The position numbers were made by a program, and so were the translations under genes. This document shows, one piece after another, positions 8,387-16,436 of a DNA stretch of 64,000 nt; the first letter of the stretch is position 1; every line of letters begins with the position of its first letter. Under the pieces are notes generated by a model. The model worked only from the letters and a program-made list of their open reading frames with translations. It was not told the DNA's origin and ran no database searches. This DNA is from an uncultured Prevotella sp. (lineage in GTDB: Bacteria > Bacteroidota > Bacteroidia > Bacteroidales > Bacteroidaceae). Location of the stretch: assembly GCA_900545525.1 (NCBI GenBank), contig UQZX01000006.1:51913-115912 (forward strand), read 5' to 3'.

Positions 8387-9462
8387 TATCTTATGAATAT
8401 CATTGAGTTAGGGCTTATACCTCCAGCCTGTACGCTTGATATATATTTTCCGTCAGCAGATATATGATACAGGGTGCTGTTCTCGAAATAGTTTGTCAGT
8501 CCGATATAGAAACTGTTGTCATACGGATTTCGTTCAATCATATATACCGTGTTGGTGCCTTGTGTCATTACGGCAGGCAGGTTGCTCATTTTCCATTCGG
8601 TTGTCTGTCCGGTCCGCGCATTATATACGGAATATGTTGTCTGATAGTTTACATAGTCAGGTGACGTGGAGTTTGCCATGTACAGATTGTCTCCGTCTGC
8701 ATACATGTTGCTTGCATCTGCAATTTTCGTGCAGGTCTTTGTCCTTTCGTCATAGAGAGACACATATCTTTTATATGAGGCATCGTATGCCATGATGTAT
8801 ATATGCCCGTTATCTTCCTGTATTCCGAAAGGATTGTTCATTATCTCCACGCTCTCAGCCTTGTCAAAGCTGTTGATGTCTATCACCGACATGGTGTTTG
8901 ATGTCATGCCGGAGTTTACGCAGTAAAGCTTGTCGTTGTGCTCAATTATCTGTTCCGGATTGTCACCGACCTTTACGGATTTCTCGAGTTTAAGTGTCTT
9001 TGCATCAAAGCGTGCAACATATCCTCCGTAGCATGTAACGTAAAGTTTGCCGTCTTCTTCCACGATGTTACGTGGTTCTCCAAGTGTTTCGAAGCCGGTG
9101 TATCTTGCAAGTTCCACTCCCGAGCCGTTAAGGCGCAGCAGAACTTTCGATACGTTTACGATAATGTATATGTCACCGTCGGCTTCAATCATGTCATTTG
9201 CCGTGTCGCCGAGCTTTATGCCGTTTTGTGCCTCATATATGTCGTGGCTGTAGATTGTGTCCTGAGCCGGATCAAGGAACGAGAGATGAGAGTTGTTGTG
9301 GTTGAAGGTTCCTTCGGTTAGGACAAATGCGCGGTAGCGGGGCAGTTCTATCTTTGCCCCGTCCTTCCATGACAGGTCTTCGCTGTCGTCGCTACATGAA
9401 AAGAGACCGAATGAAAGTGTCAGTCCGCATAGGACTGAGAGAAACAATTTGCTTGTTTTCAT
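8386..9462 (-). CDS. btuG: BtuG-like surface beta-propeller lipoprotein (DUF5074-type)
   Basis: This 358-aa lipoprotein (signal ending GLFSC, C23) is followed by an SDDSED stretch. That acidic run resembles the lipoprotein export signal which sends Bacteroidetes lipoproteins to the cell surface. The remainder is a chain of short repeats of the form DGDIYIxxN / EDGKLYVTCYGG / HNDKLYCVNSG / DNGHIYIMAY, as in a seven-bladed propeller. In Bacteroides, BtuG is a propeller lipoprotein that captures B12 with very high affinity and caps BtuB. Position directly after btuB, 21 nt away and under a B12 riboswitch, supports the same role. The name is by context plus fold; ligand residues were not checked. 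Confidence 0.75.
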   Translation of the reverse strand: MKTSKLFLSVLCGLTLSFGLFSCSDDSEDLSWKDGAKIELPRYRAFVLTEGTFNHNNSHLSFLDPAQDTIYSHDIYEAQNGIKLGDTANDMIEADGDIYIIVNVSKVLLRLNGSGVELARYTGFETLGEPRNIVEEDGKLYVTCYGGYVARFDAKTLKLEKSVKVGDNPEQIIEHNDKLYCVNSGMTSNTMSVIDINSFDKAESVEIMNNPFGIQEDNGHIYIMAYDASYKRYVSLYDERTKTCTKIADASNMYADGDNLYMANSTSPDYVNYQTTYSVYNARTGQTTEWKMSNLPAVMTQGTNTVYMIERNPYDNSFYIGLTNYFENSTLYHISADGKYISSVQAGGISPNSMIFIR

Positions 9463-9483
9463 AATGATTTTTGATGTTTATGT

Positions 9484-11481
9484 TTATAATGTTATAGTTG
9501 CGGATAATTGCCAGTTGCGTCCCTGCATGGGATAATACTGTATTATTTCATATTGCTCGTCCGTGAGGTTGTACATACTTCCGGACAGTTGCAAGGTGCA
9601 GCTTCTTAACTTAAACTTGCGCGATGCCGTAACGGAATGTTCCCAATACGGTTCGAGCCTGTATTCGTCCGTTGCCTGACTCATGCTGTAACGTTCTCCG
9701 CAGGCATTGACGCTGTAGCCTATGCTCAGCCATGGAGTGTTTAATGTCAGTGTGCCGTTGCCGCTGCTTTCTGGAGTATAAGGCAGTTGCTTGTTGTAGC
9801 TCGAACGTTGAGGATCGGTCTTGTCGGTTGCCTTCTGAAGAGTATAGGCTGCCGTCAGTTCGGCATTGAAGCCTTTTGCTATATGACAACCGACAGCCAT
9901 TGTTGCGTCTATTCCCTTGATATGCACCTTGCCGAAGTTTGCCATTTTCCATACGTATGTTGTCGGGAATGCAACAATCTTGTCGCTGACGTTGTTGAAA
10001 TATCCGTCTACTGTAATCTGCATGGATACGGCTTTTCCTATTTGTCCCGCCCATGTCATGCCTGCGTTATATTCGGTAGCCTTTTCCGGCTTAAGTCCGG
10101 TGTTGCCGATGTGCATATAATACAGGTCTGTAAATGTCGGTATGCGGAACGTGCTTTTTACCATTGCGCGCACAAACAGCGACTTGTCGGCTACAATACG
10201 GTATGATGCCGACAGGGACGGGGATACGCGTTTGCGGTCGGCGGGTTTGCTGCCTTTGTCCACATGCTCGGCAGCGTATGTCCCGACGATGTTGCCGTTG
10301 AGTGTCAGGCGGTTGTTGCTGTATTTTGCGGACAGGGCAGTCAAAGATGTATACCGTTTGGGATTGGGTTGTGTCTCAATGTTGTTTCTGAGATTGTTGA
10401 TAAAGAAGTCTTGTGCCAAGGCAACGGAGAAGCCCTGTGCAGGGAGCCACATTAACGTTGATGAGGCGTAATATTCGTTTTGCCTGTTTATGTCAGTCTG
10501 CTTTCCGTTCTGGTATTTCACGTTTATATCCTCATATCTGTTCCATGAATGGGTATATTTCAGCACGGCGTTCAGTTTCAGTCTGTTGCCAAAACTTTTT
10601 TTGTATGTGCTTTGCGCGAAGAAGTTCTCATCCCACAGGCGTTCCTTGGCATCACTGTTGTATAGTATAACCACGCCCGGCAGTCCCCGTTCCGAATAAT
10701 AATAGTATGCTTTTGAGTGAAGCTTGCTACCGTCTTTGAATGTGTTGTACATGTTCACCTCTCCCTGCCATGAGTATATATCGCTGTTTCTGCGTTTCTC
10801 GGTTGTCGTAAGTTTTCCGTTTTTAAGCTTGAAAGGGTAGGTGCCGTCTGCACGCATGAAGGTTGCATTGGCTGATATTACAGTTTTTTCAGACAGCTTT
10901 TTCCAAAAACATATCGTAGGACTGACAAGACCGAAGGAGCCGCCACGGAGCTTGCTTCTCAGTATCCAGTCCTTGCTGTCGAAATGTGGCAGCTCCGTTT
11001 CTATTGACAATAGCGCGGCTGAGGCATAATGGCGTGCCGTCTGCATTTGGTCGCTGCTTTCTCCCAATGCGAGTGAAAGGCGTGCGATATTGTCGCTCAT
11101 GAAATGCCCTACATCCACTTGCCCGGCTTGTGTGTTGCTGATGGTGACGCCGTCATAGCTTATTGCGGTATGGTGTGCCCCGATGTTTCTTACTGATACG
11201 GTTTTCATTCCACCTATGCCGCCGTAGTCCTTTACGCTCGTACCGGCAAACTTCTTGGCAATGTCTGCAACATTCTGAAAGCCCATTATGTCGATGTTTT
11301 CTTTGTCAATCGACTGTAACGGCTTGTCCGACAGTATGTTCCCCGACGTGCGTTTTGCGGAAACTTCAATGCCTTCAATGGCTTTTACCCTGTTATATAC
11401 AGAATCTTTATCTGTTGTTTGGGCATTGACAACGGTTTCAGATACGCACAATAGTGCTGCAATGATTAAATATTTTTTCAT
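9484..11481 (-). CDS. btuB: TonB-dependent cobalamin receptor BtuB
   Basis: This outer-membrane receptor (665 aa from the ATG at 11481) has a signal peptide MKKYLIIAALLCVSETVVNA and a TonB-box/plug region (about 30-165). The plug contains IDIMGFQNVADIAKKFAGTS and SVRNIGAHHTAISYDGV. A long beta-barrel ends in the aromatic-rich strand NWQLSATITL. I chose the ATG at 11481 because upstream in-frame codons fall inside the cobalamin riboswitch. TonB energises transport of cobalamin across the outer membrane. It is the first gene of the btuB-G-F-C operon. The barrel C-terminus is intact, so the gene looks functional. Function follows from the riboswitch; the barrel alone would not tell the substrate. 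Confidence 0.88.
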   Translation of the reverse strand: MKKYLIIAALLCVSETVVNAQTTDKDSVYNRVKAIEGIEVSAKRTSGNILSDKPLQSIDKENIDIMGFQNVADIAKKFAGTSVKDYGGIGGMKTVSVRNIGAHHTAISYDGVTISNTQAGQVDVGHFMSDNIARLSLALGESSDQMQTARHYASAALLSIETELPHFDSKDWILRSKLRGGSFGLVSPTICFWKKLSEKTVISANATFMRADGTYPFKLKNGKLTTTEKRRNSDIYSWQGEVNMYNTFKDGSKLHSKAYYYYSERGLPGVVILYNSDAKERLWDENFFAQSTYKKSFGNRLKLNAVLKYTHSWNRYEDINVKYQNGKQTDINRQNEYYASSTLMWLPAQGFSVALAQDFFINNLRNNIETQPNPKRYTSLTALSAKYSNNRLTLNGNIVGTYAAEHVDKGSKPADRKRVSPSLSASYRIVADKSLFVRAMVKSTFRIPTFTDLYYMHIGNTGLKPEKATEYNAGMTWAGQIGKAVSMQITVDGYFNNVSDKIVAFPTTYVWKMANFGKVHIKGIDATMAVGCHIAKGFNAELTAAYTLQKATDKTDPQRSSYNKQLPYTPESSGNGTLTLNTPWLSIGYSVNACGERYSMSQATDEYRLEPYWEHSVTASRKFKLRSCTLQLSGSMYNLTDEQYEIIQYYPMQGRNWQLSATITL

Positions 11482-11537
11482 AATGATATCATTGTTCTGC
11501 AACTTTCCTCGAGTATGCAGAAAAATTATATACATGC

Positions 11538-11692
11538 TGATGGCAGGTCTTCTGACTATGTTGCCTGGAGACAAACGCCTTCCCGATAAAATCAGTGGCA
11601 TCCTGTTTGCCTCACGAAACAGTAACTTACAGCAGCGGGACTGTTCAGGACTTTCACCTGATTCCCTTTTAATTGCACAAATGCAAACCTAC
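11538..11692 (-). ncRNA. Cobalamin riboswitch
   Basis: Reading the minus strand, the leader has the conserved cobalamin-riboswitch blocks in order: GGGAATCAGGTGAAAGTCC, CAGTCCCGCTGCTGTAA, GATGCCACTG, GGGAAGGCG and the B12 box AGTCAGAAGACCTGCC. About 55 nt separate the B12 box from the btuB ATG, enough for an expression platform that hides the ribosome-binding site. When adenosylcobalamin binds, expression of btuB and the rest of the operon should fall. A -7 promoter box lies just upstream at 11707-11700. Confidence 0.95.
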
Positions 11693-11699
11693 AGCGCTG

Positions 11700-11707
11700 C
11701 AAAGATA
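11700..11707 (-). promoter_or_regulatory. -7 box of the btu operon promoter
   Basis: TATCTTTG on the minus strand matches the Bacteroidetes -7 consensus and places transcription start about 7 nt downstream, at the first bases of the riboswitch. A clear -33 box is not visible. Confidence 0.6.
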
Positions 11708-11789
11708 GCGAATTTTGAACATATATAAAGCAGAAAAGATTGTTTTTTATCTGTTTATACCGTACGGCATAATGCATAATGTCGTGTCA

Positions 11790-11852
11790 CATAACCCATA
11801 GCTTTTCGTAAGCTAAAGCTATGGGTTAAGATGCATAAAGCTATGGGTTATG
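11790..11852. repeat. 22-bp-period array with inverted copy (locus B)
   Basis: The 14-mer AAAGCTATGGGTTA occurs at 11815 and 11837, exactly 22 bp apart. Its reverse complement lies at 11792-11805. The inverted copy extends to 16 bp matching the second direct copy. The core is nearly the same as that of the array at 43.7 kb (AAAGCTATGAGTTA). It lies between the btu operon promoter and the DUF4835 promoter, which point away from each other. Confidence 0.85.
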
Positions 11853-11883
11853 AAACCATTTCTTATCCGAAACGGGGATAATA

Positions 11884-11915
11884 TTTGCGGTTTACGAAAA
11901 ATCGTGTTATATTTG
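11884..11915 (+). promoter_or_regulatory. Promoter of DUF4835-recN, leaderless type
   Basis: TTTG at 11884-11887, a 20-nt spacer and TATATTTG at 11908-11915 match the Bacteroidetes housekeeping promoter. The ATG of the next gene begins at 11921, only 5 nt after the -7 box. Transcription would therefore start at or next to the start codon. Confidence 0.8.
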
Positions 11916-11920
11916 CATAT

Positions 11921-12823
11921 ATGAAATACATATTGATAATATTATTTGCGGTGGCTGCATTTATAAAGACGGATGCCCAGGAGCTTCAGGCACGTGTCAC
12001 TATAAATCATAATCAGATACAGGGAACGGATGCAAGTGTGTTTGATAATCTGCAGCAGACATTGGAACAGTTTATAAATGATATGCAGTGGACCTCGCTG
12101 CAGTTTCAGAAAAACGAACGTATTGTGTGTAATTTCAATATTACAGTGACGAAATATGACCAGTCTTCTAATATTTTTACGTGCAATGCCCTGATACAGG
12201 CAAACCGGCCTGTATATAATTCATCATACACCACCACATTATATAATAATAAGGATGACGAATTCAGTTTTGAGTTTGCACAGTTTGACCAGCTTAACTA
12301 CAACGAAGAGCAGATAGACAATCAGCTTACTGCCCTTATTGCTTATTATGCCTATCTTATAATAGGCCTCGACCTCGACAGCTTCTCTCCCATGGGAGGT
12401 GAGGAACTTCTGCAGCGTTGTCTTAATCTTACCAACAATGCACAGAATTTGTCGTATCCGGGTTGGAAGGCTTTTGAGAACGACAGAAACCGTTTTGCCA
12501 TAATAAATGACTATATGGAGGGTGCCATGCGCCCGTTCAGACAATTACAGTATGACTATTACCGTTTGGGACTGGACGAAATGGCAAACAATGCCGAGCG
12601 CGGACGTACCAATATAACGACAACGATAGAGACAAATCTAAAGAAAGTGCATGAAGACAAGCCTTTGAGCATTTTGCCGCAGATATGGACGGACTATAAG
12701 AAAGACGAGCTGGCGAGCATATATAAGGGAAAGGGGACACCGAAGGAAAAAGAAAGTGTTTATGACATCCTTTTTTCCATAAATGCGTCGCAGAATAATT
12801 ATTGGGAGAAGATAAAGGAATAG
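11921..12823 (+). CDS. DUF4835 family secreted protein (PorD-type)
   Basis: This 300-aa protein has a signal peptide MKYILIILFAVAAFIKTDAQ and then ELQARVTINHNQIQGTDASV, the hallmark opening of the DUF4835 family. The family is found in Bacteroidetes, often immediately before recN as here. I recall some databases naming it PorD, a type IX secretion component, but the biochemical role is not established to my knowledge. The ATG at 11921 is chosen over an upstream in-frame codon at 11885 because the promoter -7 box lies at 11908-11915. There are no transmembrane helices after the signal; the middle contains a GLDLDSFSPMGG motif typical of the family. RecN follows 66 bp downstream. Confidence 0.85.
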   Translation: MKYILIILFAVAAFIKTDAQELQARVTINHNQIQGTDASVFDNLQQTLEQFINDMQWTSLQFQKNERIVCNFNITVTKYDQSSNIFTCNALIQANRPVYNSSYTTTLYNNKDDEFSFEFAQFDQLNYNEEQIDNQLTALIAYYAYLIIGLDLDSFSPMGGEELLQRCLNLTNNAQNLSYPGWKAFENDRNRFAIINDYMEGAMRPFRQLQYDYYRLGLDEMANNAERGRTNITTTIETNLKKVHEDKPLSILPQIWTDYKKDELASIYKGKGTPKEKESVYDILFSINASQNNYWEKIKE

Positions 12824-12889
12824 GAACATCTATATATTACTTTCATAGGTTAAGGACTTGAAGGCAGGTATATACAATATGAGAATGAA

Positions 12890-14554
12890 ATGCTGAAACA
12901 ATTATATATAAAGGACTTTACTCTCATCGACACGCTGGACATGCGTTTTTTTCCAGGCTTTTCGGTTATAACGGGTGAGACAGGTGCGGGAAAGAGCATA
13001 ATACTTGGTGCTATAAACCTTTTGTTGGGGCAGCGGGCAGACATGAAACAGATAAAGGCGGGATGCAGCCGCTGTGTGATAGAGGCTCATTTCGACCTCA
13101 GCCGTTATGACATGAAGGGCTTTTTCGATGAAAACGATATAGACTATGATGCCGATGACTGTATATTGAGACGTGAATTGACAAGTGCAGGAAAAAGCCG
13201 TGCGTTCATAAACGACACGCCTGTGCCGCTGACAACAATGCGCAGGCTTGGCGAACAGCTCATAGACATACACAGCCAGCATCAGAACCTCTTGTTGAAC
13301 GATGAGGACTTCCAGTTGAATGTAGTCGACATCATTGCAAAGGACAGGGTTTTGGCTGACGACTACAGGCAGGAGTTTTACGGATATATGGCTGCCGGAA
13401 AGGAAGTTGACCGCGTGAGGCGTGAGATAGAGGAGGGGTTGCGCAACGAAGACTTTATACGTTTTCAGTATAATGAACTGTGCAATGCGGAGCTTGAACC
13501 GGGCATGCAGGAAGCTCTTGAGCAGGAGAGCGACACGCTTAACCATGTTGAGGAGATAAAGAATGCGATGTTCACCGCTGATGCCATACTTGGCGGAAGC
13601 GACGGAGACGGGGTGGTGGAACGCCTGAAAGAAGCAGTGCGCACGCTCGGAGGGATATGCAACATTTATCCGGACATAAAGGATGCGGCAGACAGAATTG
13701 ACAGTTGTTATATAGAACTGAAGGATATCGCTGACGAAGTCAGGATAGGTGTTGACGGCATAAGCTTTGACCCGCAGCGTCTTGAGGTGATAAATTCAAA
13801 GCTTGACCGTATCTATTCCTTGCAGCAGAAACATCATGTGTCGACAGTGGATGAACTTTTGAAGATACAGGAACATCACGGTGAGTTGTTGGAAAACATA
13901 GACAACAGTGACGTTCATCTGAAAGAGCTTGAGGCGGAACGGCAGAGAATATTCAGGCTGTGTGAGGAAAAGGCAGCGCGCTTGTCAGAGCTGAGACGCA
14001 CGGCTGCGGGTGTGATAGAGGGTGAGATGCAGAAAAGGCTTGTTGCTCTCGGTATGCCCAATGTTCGTTTTTCCGTGGATGTGGAACCGCGGGAGCTGTC
14101 TGCCGACGGTGCCGACCGTGTTGTGTTTATGTTCAGTGCCAATAAGAATATGCCTTTGCAGCCTGTTTCACAGGTGGCATCTGGCGGAGAGATAGCCCGC
14201 GTTATGTTATCGCTGAAGGCAATGATAAGCGGTGCGGTAAAGTTGCCCACAATCATATTTGACGAGATAGACACCGGTGTGAGCGGAAAGGCAGCCGAAC
14301 GCATGGCAATGATAATGCAGGAAATGGCACAGAAAGACAGGCAGGTCATCAGCATTACGCATCTGCCGCAGATTGCGGCGCGTGGAACGACGCATTATAA
14401 GGTTTATAAGATAGATACGCCGGGTGGCACGGAAAGCCGTATGGAAGCTCTGTCGCCGGAGGAGCGTGTGCATGAGATTGCGCAGATGCTTAGCGGTTCG
14501 GATGTCAGCGAGGCTGCTGTAAGCAATGCGAAAGAACTTCTTGGGATGATATGA
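12890..14554 (+). CDS. recN: DNA repair ATPase RecN
   Basis: This SMC-like ATPase (554 aa) acts in double-strand-break repair, organising broken DNA for recombination. Walker A GETGAGKS lies at residues 29-36. The QHQNLLL motif follows near residue 130, then a coiled-coil middle (about 155-370) rich in Glu, Leu and Arg. The C-terminal half carries SGGEIARVMLSLKA (ABC signature) and Walker B TIIFDEIDTGVSGKAA. ITHLPQIAARG is the switch region. Length matches the family. It is the second gene after DUF4835 and precedes the protease-like TPR protein by 41 bp; these three probably form one transcription unit. Confidence 0.97.
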   Translation: MLKQLYIKDFTLIDTLDMRFFPGFSVITGETGAGKSIILGAINLLLGQRADMKQIKAGCSRCVIEAHFDLSRYDMKGFFDENDIDYDADDCILRRELTSAGKSRAFINDTPVPLTTMRRLGEQLIDIHSQHQNLLLNDEDFQLNVVDIIAKDRVLADDYRQEFYGYMAAGKEVDRVRREIEEGLRNEDFIRFQYNELCNAELEPGMQEALEQESDTLNHVEEIKNAMFTADAILGGSDGDGVVERLKEAVRTLGGICNIYPDIKDAADRIDSCYIELKDIADEVRIGVDGISFDPQRLEVINSKLDRIYSLQQKHHVSTVDELLKIQEHHGELLENIDNSDVHLKELEAERQRIFRLCEEKAARLSELRRTAAGVIEGEMQKRLVALGMPNVRFSVDVEPRELSADGADRVVFMFSANKNMPLQPVSQVASGGEIARVMLSLKAMISGAVKLPTIIFDEIDTGVSGKAAERMAMIMQEMAQKDRQVISITHLPQIAARGTTHYKVYKIDTPGGTESRMEALSPEERVHEIAQMLSGSDVSEAAVSNAKELLGMI

Positions 14555-14595
14555 AAAACAGATAAGATAAAAACAGTTTAACATTTTTGGTGACA

Positions 14596-16263
14596 ATGAA
14601 AAGGATAGTAACTATAATAACAGTGTTAATTGCCGTTTGTGACGCTTTAATGGCTCAGCCGGCGGCAGTAAAGAACGCGGCAAAGTCGGTATTCACGCTT
14701 ACGACATTCAAGGCAGACGGAAGCCTGTTGGCATCCGGACACGGCGTGTTCATAGGTGCAGACGGGGAGGCAATAAGCAACCTGACGCCTTTTATAGGGG
14801 CAGCAAGTGCCGTGGTGATAGATGCCCGCGGCAATAAGATGAACGTGACACGCATGCTTGGTGCCAATTCAATATATGATGTGGCAAAGTTCAAGGTCGA
14901 CGGTAAGACCGTGGCGGCTTCCGTGGCATCGTCGGCAGCATCGGCAGGCACACAGGTGTGGCTTGTTCCATATTCAGTGAAGACACCGGCGGTGAAGTCT
15001 GCCACAGTTAGAAACGTGGAGACATTCATGGATAAGTATTCATATTATATCTTTACGCTCGATACTCCGGATAACACTGTTGCATGCCCGTTTGTGAATG
15101 CCCGTGGCGAGGTGATAGGATTGCTTCAGCCATCAACGACAAACAATGATATCCATGCAACCGATGCACGTTATGCGGCAGACCTTAAAGTGAGTGCACT
15201 TTCTGCCAATGAGGATATCTTCCGTAAGATTTCTGTTCCGACGGCTCTTCCTGATGACAAAGAGCAGGCTGTGCTTGCACTTATGATAATAGGGCAGAAC
15301 GGTGACTCGCTGAAGCATGCTGCGGCAGTGGACGATTTTCTTAAATCGTATCCGGAACAGCTTGACGGATATGTGGCAAAGGCTCAGATTGCTGTAGGGG
15401 CAAATAAGTTCGATGATGCGGCGATGAATATGGAAAAGGCGATAAAAAGTGTTGCGAACAAGGATGAGGCACACTTTAACTATAGCAAGATAATATACGA
15501 CAAGGAGCTTTACAATCCTGCGCCGTATGCCTCATGGTCTTTTGACAAGGCTCTTGACGAAGCAGAGAAAGCATACAGCATAAATCCTCTGCCCGTCTAC
15601 AGGCACCAACAGGCTTTGGTGAAATTTTCCAAAGGTGAATATCAGCAGGCGTATGACATGTTCATGGCATTGGCGGGAACGTCATTGCGCAACTCTGAAC
15701 TTTATTATGAGGCAGCACGTTGCAAGCAGATGATGAAGGCTCCTAATACGGAGGTGCTGGCGTTGCTTGACAGCGCGGTTAACAACACTGACACCATGCG
15801 TATTACCGAGGCTGCCCCATATTTTCTTGCCCGTGCCGAGGTATATGTGGAGGAAGGAAACTACCGTCAGGCGGTATTCGACTATACGCGTTATGAACTG
15901 CTAAAGGACCGTCGCCAGCTGGGTGCCGACTTTTACTATGTACGTGAACAGGCGGAGGTAAAAGCAAAACTGTTCAAACAGGCGCTCATCGATATTAACA
16001 TGGCTGTCATGCTTGCTCCTAAAGAACCTTTATACCTTGCGGAGAAAGCTTCTCTTGAGCTGCGTGTGAACATGGTGGACGATGCGTTGGAGACAGCGCG
16101 CCATTGTGTGGAGCTTGCGCCTGAGTATTCAGACGGCTATCTGCTGCTTGGACTGGCTCAGGTGCAGAAAGGCAATAAGGCAGAAGGGCTGGAGAACATG
16201 AAGAAGGCAAAGGAACTGGGCAATGAGCAAGCAGAGAAGCTTATCGGGAAGTATTCAAAATGA
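14596..16263 (+). CDS. Trypsin-fold-like protein without catalytic residues, fused to TPRs
   Basis: This 555-aa secreted protein has a signal peptide (1-20, ending ALMA) and an N-terminal region (25-180) that aligns by eye with trypsin/DegP-type proteases: GHGVFIGADGEAISNLTPF, then YDVAKFKV, then a GEVIGLLQ strand. The catalytic positions are not conserved. The usual TNxHV is SNLTPF (no His), and the usual GNSGGP is DNTVACPF (no Ser); only D95 of the YDVA motif remains. The C-terminal two thirds (about 205-550) are TPR repeats. It is likely a periplasmic scaffold or binding protein rather than an enzyme. The ATG at 14596 is preferred over a TTG at 14587. It is the last gene of the recN unit, before a strong terminator. 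Confidence 0.72.
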   Translation: MKRIVTIITVLIAVCDALMAQPAAVKNAAKSVFTLTTFKADGSLLASGHGVFIGADGEAISNLTPFIGAASAVVIDARGNKMNVTRMLGANSIYDVAKFKVDGKTVAASVASSAASAGTQVWLVPYSVKTPAVKSATVRNVETFMDKYSYYIFTLDTPDNTVACPFVNARGEVIGLLQPSTTNNDIHATDARYAADLKVSALSANEDIFRKISVPTALPDDKEQAVLALMIIGQNGDSLKHAAAVDDFLKSYPEQLDGYVAKAQIAVGANKFDDAAMNMEKAIKSVANKDEAHFNYSKIIYDKELYNPAPYASWSFDKALDEAEKAYSINPLPVYRHQQALVKFSKGEYQQAYDMFMALAGTSLRNSELYYEAARCKQMMKAPNTEVLALLDSAVNNTDTMRITEAAPYFLARAEVYVEEGNYRQAVFDYTRYELLKDRRQLGADFYYVREQAEVKAKLFKQALIDINMAVMLAPKEPLYLAEKASLELRVNMVDDALETARHCVELAPEYSDGYLLLGLAQVQKGNKAEGLENMKKAKELGNEQAEKLIGKYSK

Positions 16264-16372
16264 ACTTGAATTGTAGTCAGACTGTAAAAAAATACGGAAT
16301 ACTACTGCGAGACACAGGATACATAAGTATCTATACAACTTATCTTTAAGATATTCTCATCAATTGTATAAA

Positions 16373-16429
16373 GCAAGAGTCCGGCATAAGAAATACATCA
16401 TTTGTGAATTTCTTATGCCGGACATGCTT
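16373..16429. terminator. Bidirectional terminator between TPR protein and mltF
   Basis: A perfect 16-bp stem (16379-16394 with 16408-16423) carries an outer AAAGCA/TGCTTT extension and lies between two convergent genes. T-rich sequence follows on the plus strand (CTTTTACAG), and T residues on the minus strand. Confidence 0.8.
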
Positions 16430-16436
16430 TTACAGA

